Shown here piece after piece: positions 7,388 through 12,356 of a stretch of DNA of 12,356 nucleotides (positions are counted from its first letter, which is position 1; the number at the start of each line of letters is the position of its first letter). The DNA is taken from NCBI GenBank assembly GCA_020201295.1, contig JAIVHA010000014.1, positions 1 to 12,356 of the forward strand, given 5' to 3'. Origin of the DNA: Lysobacteraceae bacterium (lineage in GTDB: Bacteria; Pseudomonadota; Gammaproteobacteria; DSM-19610). The notes below the pieces were generated by a model that searched no databases, was not told the origin of the DNA, and was given only the letters and a program-made list of their open reading frames with translations. The translations under genes were made by a program, and so were the position numbers.

Positions 7388-7657
7388 CTACAGGCTGTCC
7401 GACGGCCAGAGCTGGAGCCCAACGTAGAGAAAGCCCAGCGCGAACAGTACGCAGCCCAGCAGCGGCAACCAGTGCCGTGACGCCAGGCCGGCCCGGCGCA
7501 GGTCGCGGATGGCCAACCCGCTGCCGATCAGGCAGACGACGAAGCCGAATTCGTTCATGAGCAGGCGGGTGAGCAGTGGCAGTTGCGGCATGAGCCACTG
7601 GATCAAGGCCAGGCCGCAGGCCAGGAACAGGGCAATCCAGGGAAAGGGTAACGGCAT
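7388..7657 (-). CDS. Small membrane protein, unknown function
   Basis: An 89-aa protein with three predicted transmembrane helices (about 5-23, 34-50 and 63-84) separated by a short basic loop (RDLRRAGLASRHW, 51-63). I do not recognise the family, and there are no catalytic or metal-binding motifs. Its ATG comes 3 nt after the sixA stop, with the sixA end serving as the leader (TGAGGC just before the ATG), so it is very probably translated by coupling to sixA. The stop codon lies next to the palindrome at 7305-7385. Tight linkage suggests a job related to sixA, but the sequence alone does not show which. Confidence 0.72.
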   Translation of the reverse strand: MPLPFPWIALFLACGLALIQWLMPQLPLLTRLLMNEFGFVVCLIGSGLAIRDLRRAGLASRHWLPLLGCVLFALGFLYVGLQLWPSDSL

Positions 7658-7660
7658 GCC

Positions 7661-8170
7661 TCAGTCTCGCTGTTCGGGGGCGGAGGGATTCTTGGGATAA
7701 TCGTAATAGCGCACCCGTCCACGACCCGGGCGCGCCTCGCGCCAGTGTTCGATCTCCAGTTCGGCGCCCAGCACGGCGCAGGTCGGCAGATCGTCGATGC
7801 GGGAGTTGGTCAATTGGTTGGCCAGGTCGGTGATGCCGGGGTTGTGGGCCACCAGCACCAGGTGCCCGATGTGGTCGTCGGTGGCGCGCAGACAATCGAG
7901 TAGCGCCCGGGCGCTGGCGTTGTAGAGGACTTTCTCGGTCCGGATCTCCTGTTCCTGTATACCGAGCCCCTGTGCCAGCAGGGTGGTGGTGCGCAGGGCG
8001 CGTACCGCGGGACTGCTCAGCAGTCGATCCGGCCGCTCGTAGTATTGGATCATGCGCGCGGCCATGTGGGGCACATCCCCTTCACCACGCGCATTCAGCG
8101 GGCGCTCGAAGTCGGGGAGGTGGTTGTCCCAGTCGGACTTGGCATGGCGGATCAGGGTCAGGCGTTTCAT
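7661..8170 (-). CDS. sixA: SixA-type phosphohistidine phosphatase (histidine phosphatase superfamily)
   Basis: A 169-aa cytoplasmic histidine phosphatase. It has the RHAKSDW motif (Arg8-His9 nucleophile), FERPLNARGEGD (21-32) typical of SixA, LSSPAVRA with Arg57, and VAHNPGI with the second catalytic His109, completing the two-His two-Arg active site. SixA in E. coli removes phosphate from histidine in phosphotransfer proteins of the PTS or phosphorelays; the substrate here is not shown. The length agrees with SixA (about 160 aa) plus a short C-terminal tail. MKRLTLIRHAK is the normal family start. There is no strong SD, and a rho-independent terminator ends 10 nt before the ATG, which is unusual. 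The following membrane-protein gene is coupled to it. Confidence 0.92.
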   Translation of the reverse strand: MKRLTLIRHAKSDWDNHLPDFERPLNARGEGDVPHMAARMIQYYERPDRLLSSPAVRALRTTTLLAQGLGIQEQEIRTEKVLYNASARALLDCLRATDDHIGHLVLVAHNPGITDLANQLTNSRIDDLPTCAVLGAELEIEHWREARPGRGRVRYYDYPKNPSAPEQRD

Positions 8171-8179
8171 GTGACCAGT

Positions 8180-8207
8180 AAAAACCCACTCCGGGTATGG
8201 AGTGGGT
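8180..8207 (-). terminator. Rho-independent terminator upstream of sixA
   Basis: Read on the minus strand, a 9-bp perfect stem (ACCCACTCC, loop ATACCC, GGAGTGGGT; arms 8199-8207 and 8184-8192) runs into a U tract (complement of A8180-A8184). It lies 26 bp beyond the stop of the 65-aa gene and only 10 nt before the sixA ATG, so it ends the small-gene transcript and may also act within the sixA leader. Confidence 0.85.
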
Positions 8208-8233
8208 CATTGTAGCCTGATTGCGTGGCAGGG

Positions 8234-8431
8234 TTAATGCGGGGCGAACTGCTTGGGCACATGTTCGGCCCAGTAGGTGTTTTCGGGGTGCTCGGCGGCC
8301 AGTTTTTCGGCCTCCCGGACCGCCTCTTCATAGGTCATGATCCGGTCGTTGTACTTGCCGGCCTTGAAGACCCGCTTGCTGTGCCAGGCCACATAGAACT
8401 TGTTGTCGGATTGACTGACAGGATCCAGCAT
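8234..8431 (-). CDS. Conserved-looking 65-aa hypothetical protein
   Basis: A 65-aa soluble, charged protein with a strong SD (GGAGGA 5 nt before the ATG) and its own terminator (8180-8207), so it looks like a genuine single-gene unit. The middle is aromatic and basic (NKFYVAWHSKRVFKAGKYNDR, residues 10-30), followed by a predicted helix (TYEEAVREAEKLAAEHPE, 33-50) and a His-containing end (WAEHVPKQFAPH). There are no cysteines, membrane segments or familiar catalytic motif. I do not recognise a family with a known function. Upstream, a short inverted repeat CTACAT-N5-ATGTAG (8471-8487) could be an operator. Confidence 0.75.
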   Translation of the reverse strand: MLDPVSQSDNKFYVAWHSKRVFKAGKYNDRIMTYEEAVREAEKLAAEHPENTYWAEHVPKQFAPH

Positions 8432-8470
8432 GTGCTCCTCCTTGCCTGTTGCCAGGCGGCGAACGTTGGA

Positions 8471-8487
8471 CTACATCCTGTATGTAG
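8471..8487. promoter_or_regulatory. Inverted repeat CTACAT-N5-ATGTAG upstream of the 65-aa gene
   Basis: A perfect 6-bp dyad about 40 bp before the start codon of the 65-aa gene, at a usual spot for a promoter or operator. No convincing -35/-10 pair was found. A related string, TGTAGTACTAG, occurs near 8679 at the end of the Crp/Fnr gene. Function is inferred only from position and symmetry. Confidence 0.3.
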
Positions 8488-8577
8488 TACATGGGCAGGG
8501 ATGTGCCACCATGGTGATGGCATGGTTTTCCCCGTCGCGGCCCGACAGGCTCCTAGGAGGAATGGCACTGACGTAAC

Positions 8578-8639
8578 GTCATTGCGAGCGAAGCGCGGCA
8601 ATCTCCTACCATGAAATCAGTCAGTTGGAGATTGCCGCG
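8578..8639. repeat. Interspersed palindromic repeat (CATTGCGAGCGAAGC type), one side truncated
   Basis: Perfect 13-bp inverted arms (8594-8606 CGCGGCAATCTCC and 8627-8639) enclose a 20-nt loop. The left side continues outward as TCATTGCGAGCGAAG, a string I recognise as part of a widespread bacterial intergenic repeat, while the right side loses this match after the arm. It lies between the 65-aa gene and the 3' end of the Crp/Fnr gene. The rest of this roughly 250-bp gap (8432-8685) holds only the short palindromes CTCCTAGGAG (8550-8559) and GACGTAACGTC (8570-8580). Confidence 0.65.
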
Positions 8640-8685
8640 TCACTTCTGGCCCATAGAATCCCTTCGGGCTTCATCATGTGTAGTA

Positions 8686-9384
8686 CTAGATCTGACCCGC
8701 CACCAGTTCCAGCAGGCCGTCGTAGTCCAGCACCTCGATGTGGCTGCCGCGCACCTCGATCAGGTCTTGCTTTGACAGCCGTGACAGGATGCGCGAGAGG
8801 GTCTCCGGCTGGATGGACAGGCGCGAGGCCACCACGTGCTTGGGGGTGTTGAGCTGCAGGCTGGGCTGGTCGCGGTTGCTCTGGGTGGCCTCGTTGAGCA
8901 GGTAGCTCACCAGCCGGTAGGTGGCGTTGTGCAGGGTGAGACTGTCGATCTCGTTCAGGTGCCGGTGCAGGCGCTGGCTCATGATACCCATGAACCGGAA
9001 GCAGGTATCCACCGACTCGCGCAGGATGCGGGTGAAGACCCGGCTGGAGATGGCCAGCAGTTCCGTGGCCTGCACGGCCTGGGCATTGACGGGATAGACC
9101 TGGCGTTCCATGAACATCACCGCCTCGGCGAACAGGCGTCCGGGGGTGATGATCTCGATGACCTTTTCATCGCCGCCCTCGGACAGACGAAACAGCTTGA
9201 TCTGCCCGCTCAGGACCAGGAAAAAATCCTCGGCGGGCTGGCCATGCTGGAACAGGTTTTCGTTCTCCCCCAGCCGCACCAGGCGGGTGGCGGCGGCCAA
9301 CTCAGCCAGCTGTTGCTCGTCCAGCGCGGTGAAGTGGCCGACATTGCGCAGGATGGCTTGGATTTTTCCGTTGTCTAGGCTCAT
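8686..9384 (-). CDS. Crp/Fnr-family transcription regulator, Dnr-like
   Basis: A 232-aa cytoplasmic DNA-binding regulator. Residues about 15-125 form the cyclic-nucleotide-like sensor barrel (FQHGQPAEDFFLVLSGQIKLFRLSEGGDEKVIEI, AEAVMFM), followed by a long dimer helix (about 126-155) and a winged helix-turn-helix (about 180-203). The recognition helix IQPETLSRI has Glu194, Ser197 and Arg198, the E..SR pattern of FNR/DNR proteins that bind TTGAT-N4-ATCAA. The AEAVMFM and LSIQPETLSRI segments closely recall Pseudomonas Dnr, the nitric-oxide-responsive regulator of denitrification. No N-terminal cysteine cluster exists, so it is not an iron-sulfur FNR. The position matching Dnr His187 is Arg188, so NO/heme sensing cannot be assumed. 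No denitrification genes are in the window. The SD is weak. Confidence 0.9.
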   Translation of the reverse strand: MSLDNGKIQAILRNVGHFTALDEQQLAELAAATRLVRLGENENLFQHGQPAEDFFLVLSGQIKLFRLSEGGDEKVIEIITPGRLFAEAVMFMERQVYPVNAQAVQATELLAISSRVFTRILRESVDTCFRFMGIMSQRLHRHLNEIDSLTLHNATYRLVSYLLNEATQSNRDQPSLQLNTPKHVVASRLSIQPETLSRILSRLSKQDLIEVRGSHIEVLDYDGLLELVAGQI

Positions 9385-9426
9385 GGGCAGCAGGTCTGGC
9401 GGACCGTGACAGTGGCAGGAGGCTGC

Positions 9427-9456
9427 ATGATACCTGTATTTCGCCCGGGAGTTGAA
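9427..9456 (-). promoter_or_regulatory. Possible promoter of the Crp/Fnr gene
   Basis: On the minus strand TTCAAC (9451-9456) and TATCAT (9427-9432) are spaced by 18 bp, about 43 bp before the start codon. The match to sigma70 hexamers is moderate. No FNR-type dyad was found nearby. Confidence 0.35.
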
Positions 9457-9499
9457 TGCTCACCGTCCAGTGCGTTGCGGGTGGGGAAGGAACGGATGC

Positions 9500-9515
9500 C
9501 CGGGCCGAAGCCCGG
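9500..9515 (-). terminator. GC-rich UUCG hairpin after the HDOD gene, possible terminator
   Basis: A 6-bp stem CCGGGC-TTCG-GCCCGG on the minus strand, 4 nt beyond the HDOD stop codon, with a very stable tetraloop. It is not followed by a U tract, so it may stabilise the 3' end or assist termination rather than be a classic intrinsic terminator. Confidence 0.35.
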
Positions 9516-9519
9516 CGCT

Positions 9520-10374
9520 TCAGGCTGCGCTCGCGGACGGCAGGATCACGGCCAGGGCATCGGCGTACTGGCGGTCCGCTTCCTCGATCACGGATTCGGT
9601 GATGTCCAGGGCCAGCCCGGTGAGTTCCCAGGCGCGCGGTTCCAGGGGCGGCACCTGGTTGGTGGCGCTGCCCGTGAGGTGGGCGCCGGCGGCAATGATG
9701 TCGGCCAGGTGCACCATGGCCGTTTCAAGCGGGTATTCCTGCGCCTCCAACGGGCGATGGTGGTGGCGGGCGGCTTCGACGAAGGCCTCGGGCAGGTTCC
9801 AGGCCTGCATCAGTTCGGCGCCCACGTCGCTGTGGTCGAAACCGAAGATTTCCTGTTCCACCTGGTGCAGGGGGCGACCGGCGCGTGCCAGTTCCAGGGC
9901 GCGACGGGACTCCTCGGGACGCTGGTGGTAGAGCACCAGCGAGCCGATGTCGTGCAGCAGCCCGCTGACAAAGAAGCGTTCCGTGTTGGGGGCGCGATGA
10001 TGGCGGGCCAGCACCCGGGCCACCACGCCGGCGTAAAGGCTGTGTTCCCAGAACTGTTGCATGTCGATCAGCTCATTGGGCAGACCCGCGAAGGCCTCCA
10101 CGGCGCTGGACCCCAGGACCAGATCGGTGATCTCCAGGGTGCCGACGATGGTGATGGCCCGGGAAATGGTCTCGATACGGGAAGGAAAGCCGTAGAAAGA
10201 GCTGTTGACGATGCGCAGCAAGCGGACGCTGAGCGCCGGATCCTCGCTGATCACCTGGCCGATGTCGGCGGCGGAACTGTCCGGGGCGTTGAGCAGCTCC
10301 AGTGCGCGCAGCACCACGGCGGGCAGGGAGGCCAGTTCCAGGGTGTCGTCGATCAGGTCGCGGGCATCACTCAT
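9520..10374 (-). CDS. HDOD domain signalling protein
   Basis: A 284-aa soluble protein. The HDOD domain covers roughly residues 12-210: LPAVVLRALELLN (17-29), the conserved ISEDPALSVRLLRIVNSSFYGFP (42-64), the ITIVGTLEITDLVLG region (74-88), and GLLHDIG (138-144), which retains the HD-type His-Asp pair that many HDOD proteins have lost. A further His-rich stretch (ARHHHRPLE) lies past residue 205. HDOD proteins act in signalling output, often in stress, motility or c-di-GMP-linked circuits, mostly without shown enzyme activity. The start overlaps the stop of the upstream 107-aa gene by 8 nt, so the two are co-translated. There are no membrane segments or receiver domain. The exact role is unknown. 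Confidence 0.92.
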   Translation of the reverse strand: MSDARDLIDDTLELASLPAVVLRALELLNAPDSSAADIGQVISEDPALSVRLLRIVNSSFYGFPSRIETISRAITIVGTLEITDLVLGSSAVEAFAGLPNELIDMQQFWEHSLYAGVVARVLARHHRAPNTERFFVSGLLHDIGSLVLYHQRPEESRRALELARAGRPLHQVEQEIFGFDHSDVGAELMQAWNLPEAFVEAARHHHRPLEAQEYPLETAMVHLADIIAAGAHLTGSATNQVPPLEPRAWELTGLALDITESVIEEADRQYADALAVILPSASAA

Positions 10375-10690
10375 GTGGATTCCCCGGTGCCTGGCGACGG
10401 CGCAGGCAGATGCGCTTGAGTTCCGAGATCAGGGGGTGGTCGGGGTTGGTGTTGCGGAATTGCGCTTCGATTTGCATGGACGCCTCTTGCACCGACGGGG
10501 CGGCTGCCCCGGTGGATTCCGTTCCGGATGGGGCGGCATCGACGCGGGTGACGCCGTGGGCGCGCAACAGCGTCAGATGCCGTGCCGTGAGCCGAACCCC
10601 TTTCCCGAGCAACACATTGCCCTTGCTGTCCACGGCTGGGTGGACGAGCACCAGCCCAGGCTGCAGGTCATCGAGGCACAGATCCGTCAT
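10367..10690 (-). CDS. Small protein coupled to the HDOD gene
   Basis: A 107-aa cytoplasmic protein. Residues 5-52 read CLDDLQPGLVLVHPAVDSKGNVLLGKGVRLTARHLTLLRAHGVTRVD, a short domain of the type found next to HD-GYP and HDOD proteins (L..L.PG..L...V....G..LL..G..LT..H...L...GV..V). A Gly/Ala/Ser-rich linker (54-70) and a basic C-terminal segment (LKRICLRRRQ, 91-100) follow. It overlaps the HDOD start by 8 nt, which suggests the two products work together, for example the small one as a detached sensory or docking module. The domain likeness is from recall; no biochemical role is known to me. A clear SD is absent (AATGAG near the ATG). Confidence 0.72.
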   Translation of the reverse strand: MTDLCLDDLQPGLVLVHPAVDSKGNVLLGKGVRLTARHLTLLRAHGVTRVDAAPSGTESTGAAAPSVQEASMQIEAQFRNTNPDHPLISELKRICLRRRQAPGNPHE

Positions 10691-10943
10691 GGCTCATTCT
10701 AGTTATGGTCGTGGCAGTGGGCGGCGTTGCCAGGCATTCCGCCTCACTGTGGATCGATACTACACAAAGTTCGCGCCATGGCCAATGCCGGGACGCCGTG
10801 AGCCGACGCAGGGTGTGGTGCTAAGCCGTTGTATTTATGTCGACCGGTGGTGTTTCGGGAACAAAATGTACGGCTGGACGTCTGTATGATCATGAGCGTG
10901 GCGGCGCTGCATTGACCGGGAACATTTACAGTCCCCGGCGAAT
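10691..10943. other. Intergenic stretch without recognisable genes
   Basis: About 250 bp with visibly lower GC than the neighbours (for example ACTACACAAAG near 10760 and TTGTATTTATG near 10830). I searched the + strand frames for a CxxCH heme motif that could belong to the downstream cytochrome remnant and found none. It should contain the promoter of the leftward 107-aa/HDOD pair, but no convincing hexamer pair is visible. It may be eroded sequence left by the event that removed the start of the cytochrome gene. Confidence 0.5.
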
Positions 10944-11132
10944 TTGCCAGAATACCGCGACGATACGATTTGCCCCTATAGCACTCGCACTGGCCAGCAT
11001 GCGCCCTACCTGGCCAAGCAGATGAAGGCCTTCCGCGACGGGACCCGCAGCGATCCCATGATGTCGCCCATGGCCAAGCCGCTCAGCGACCAGGACATCG
11101 AGAATCTGGCGGCCTACTTCTCCAGCCTCTGA
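10944..11132 (+). pseudogene. C-terminal remnant of a class I (c4-like) cytochrome c
   Basis: From 10992 to the stop, the frame reads GQHAPYLAKQMKAFRDGTRSDPMMSPMAKPLSDQDIENLAAYFSSL, the usual C-terminal half of a small c-type cytochrome of the c4/c553 kind. It includes methionines in the MMSPMA segment where the sixth heme-iron ligand lies, and the terminal amphipathic helix. The part that should carry the signal peptide and CxxCH heme attachment site is missing: the same frame upstream gives unrelated residues, back to a stop at 10893. The only start is a TTG at 10944 without an SD. I therefore call it a 5'-truncated gene. The coding match is clean, so the loss may be recent, or an assembly error is possible. 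The terminator at 11153-11184 follows. Confidence 0.7.
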
Positions 11133-11152
11133 TCCCGGCGCCTTTGGCCCGC

Positions 11153-11184
11153 AAAAAAGCCGAACCGCGAGGTTCGGCTTTTTT
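11153..11184. terminator. Bidirectional rho-independent terminator
   Basis: AAAAAA-GCCGAACC-GCGA-GGTTCGGC-TTTTTT: an 8-bp perfect stem extended by A/T pairs, with a GCGA loop (11167-11170) and T runs on both strands. It serves the cytochrome remnant (+) and, from the other side, the leftward heme A synthase transcript. Confidence 0.93.
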
Positions 11185-11200
11185 ATGCCCGTCCTTCCCC

Positions 11201-11266
11201 GTAGGAGCGGCCTCTGGCCGCGAATGGGTTATGCCCAGGCAGTTCGCGGCCAGAGGCCGCTCCTAC
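11201..11266. repeat. Stand-alone REP-like double palindrome, divergent centre
   Basis: Perfect 24-bp arms (11201-11224 and 11243-11266), identical to those of the other three copies, around a different 18-bp centre. It lies between the bidirectional terminator and the 3' end of the heme A synthase gene, without the outer MITE-like element. Confidence 0.85.
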
Positions 11267-11294
11267 GGGAATGGCTTTCGGCTCCGCAGGCGGG

Positions 11295-12335
11295 TCATGA
11301 ACTGCGCCGCAGCGCATGATTGAGGTACACCAGCACGCTGAGCAACAGCAAAGCACCACCCTGGTGGGCGGCCGCCAGGCTCAAGGGGACATGCAGCAGC
11401 AGGGTGGAAATGCCCAGCGCCACCTGTAGCAGGCCCGCCGCCAGCAGCAGATGCAGCGCCAGGCGCGCGCGGCCGCCCAGCCCCTGGCGCTGGCCCCATA
11501 GCCACAGAGCCACCACGCCCGCCAGGGTCAGGAGGGCCAGCAGGCGGTGATTGAACTGCACCGTGGCGATGTTATCAAACAGGTTGGTCCACCAGGGGTC
11601 GAACAGCCACATCACCTGCGGTATCCAGTGGCCGTCCATGAGCGGGAAGGTGTTATAGGCGAAGCCTGCCTTGAGCCCGGCCACGAAACCACCCGAGGCG
11701 ATGGTGAGCAAGGCCCACAGGGTCAGGGCCAGGGCCGGGATTCGCAGTCGTGCATGTCCCGATGGCGGTGACTGGCGATCCCGGGGGTACCAGAGCTCCA
11801 GGGCCAGCCACAGCATGTAGCCGTAGATCACGAAGGCCAGCAGCAGGTGGGCGGTGAGCCGGTACTGGCTCACATGGGGATTGTCCACCAGGCCGCTGGC
11901 CACCATGTACCAGCCCATCAGCCCTTGCAGCCCGCCGAGCAGGAACAGGCCCAGCAGACGTGCGGACAGGGCGGGCGCGATGCGGCGCCGTGCCAGGAAA
12001 TACAGGAAGGGCACCAGGAAGGCGACACCGATGGAACGGCCCAGCAGGCGGTGGGCGTACTCGAACCAGTAGATGGATTTGAAACCATCCAGGTCCATGC
12101 CGAGGTTGACCTTCCGGTACTCGGGCGAGGCCCGGTACTTGTCGAACTCCGTTTCCCAGGCCTCCTGGCTCAGGGGCGGCACCAGGCCGGTGACCGGTTT
12201 CCATTCCACGATGGACAGGCCGGAACCGGTCAGGCGCGTGACGCCGCCGAGGATCACCATGGCGAATACCAGGATGCAGCAGACCAGCAGCCAGCCGGCG
12301 ATGGCGCGATCCTGGGGAAAGGGGATGTTGTGCAT
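11295..12335 (-). CDS. ctaA: Heme A synthase (COX15/CtaA family)
   Basis: A 346-aa inner-membrane enzyme that oxidises the C8 methyl of heme O to a formyl group, giving heme A for aa3-type cytochrome c oxidases. Eight hydrophobic helices are visible (about 12-31, 101-116, 126-145, 160-180, 200-220, 264-280, 290-314, 318-340). The two-fold set of heme-ligand histidines is complete: His95 (WFEYAHRLLG, with the conserved Glu92), His163 (YRLTAHLLLAF), His263 (VQFNHRLLA) and His324 (AAAHQGGALL). The N-terminal GGVTRLTGSGLSIVEWKPVTG and central NTFPLMDG are signature stretches of the long COX15-like type seen in proteobacteria. No clear SD precedes the ATG, 21 nt from the window edge. It implies that the host makes an aa3-type oxidase; a cytochrome c remnant lies beyond its 3' end. 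Confidence 0.95.
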   Translation of the reverse strand: MHNIPFPQDRAIAGWLLVCCILVFAMVILGGVTRLTGSGLSIVEWKPVTGLVPPLSQEAWETEFDKYRASPEYRKVNLGMDLDGFKSIYWFEYAHRLLGRSIGVAFLVPFLYFLARRRIAPALSARLLGLFLLGGLQGLMGWYMVASGLVDNPHVSQYRLTAHLLLAFVIYGYMLWLALELWYPRDRQSPPSGHARLRIPALALTLWALLTIASGGFVAGLKAGFAYNTFPLMDGHWIPQVMWLFDPWWTNLFDNIATVQFNHRLLALLTLAGVVALWLWGQRQGLGGRARLALHLLLAAGLLQVALGISTLLLHVPLSLAAAHQGGALLLLSVLVYLNHALRRSS

Positions 12336-12356
12336 GAGTGTGGTGTTGTTATGGAT

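Noticed and set aside
6612..7895. 427-aa open frame on the minus strand spanning element B, the DUF302 gene and a palindrome
   Set aside because: Runs through repeats and opposite a recognisable gene; no coherent domain.
9406..10419. 337-aa open frame on the plus strand opposite the HDOD gene
   Set aside because: Antisense to a clear HDOD protein; low-complexity composition and no SD.
10690..10720. Leaderless promoter with TAGAAT just before the 107-aa gene
   Set aside because: The hexamer lies within 12 nt of the ATG and has no matching -35 element.
10971..10985. Decayed CxxCH (reads Cys-Pro-Tyr-Ser-Thr) in the cytochrome remnant
   Set aside because: Only two residues separate it from the GQHAPYL segment, whereas about twenty are expected; probably coincidence.
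143..11266. CRISPR array built from the four GTAGGAG palindromes
   Set aside because: Copies are kilobases apart, occur in both orientations and are double palindromes without regular spacers.

Overview
The window is high-GC DNA, typical of a free-living, aerobically respiring gammaproteobacterium. The gene set (Cus-type copper/silver efflux, Dnr-like regulator, SixA, HDOD protein, DUF302, COX15-type heme A synthase) and the REP-like palindromes would suit Chromatiales/Ectothiorhodospiraceae or a related group. That placement is inference; there is no rRNA or other marker gene in the window.

Left part (1-6834): a rightward heavy-metal efflux operon. A sigma70-like promoter (312-340) precedes a small exported Cys/His-rich protein (373-777). 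Then come an outer-membrane factor (cusC-like, 829-2082), a periplasmic adaptor with an N-terminal three-methionine metal site and a fused C-terminal CusF chaperone domain (cusB-like, 2079-3512), and the RND pump (cusA, 3517-6648). The pump keeps the three copper-binding methionines at exactly the E. coli CusA positions (573, 623, 672). Together the three proteins should form an inner membrane-periplasm-outer membrane pump for Cu(I)/Ag(I). The operon lies between two directly oriented copies of a small non-coding element with perfect terminal inverted repeats (92-260 and 6649-6834), each carrying a nested 69-bp REP-like double palindrome.

Middle part (6873-8431): a rightward DUF302 protein with two cysteines converges on a leftward pair, sixA (7661-8170) and a three-helix membrane protein (7388-7657), which is coupled to sixA by a 3-nt gap. 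A stand-alone, inverted copy of the 69-bp palindrome sits between the convergent ends. Upstream of sixA is a 65-aa unknown protein (8234-8431) followed by a strong terminator that almost touches the sixA start codon.

Right part (8686-12335): leftward genes for a Crp/Fnr-family regulator of Dnr type, an HDOD signalling protein, and a small partner overlapping it by 8 nt. Next is a poorly coding stretch (about 10691-10990) ending in a headless cytochrome c remnant (+ strand). A bidirectional terminator, a fourth REP palindrome and the leftward heme A synthase gene complete the window.

The most notable features are the nested, MITE-like palindromic elements that bracket the copper operon, the CusB-CusF fusion, the sixA leader terminator, and the cytochrome c remnant beside the heme A synthase gene.
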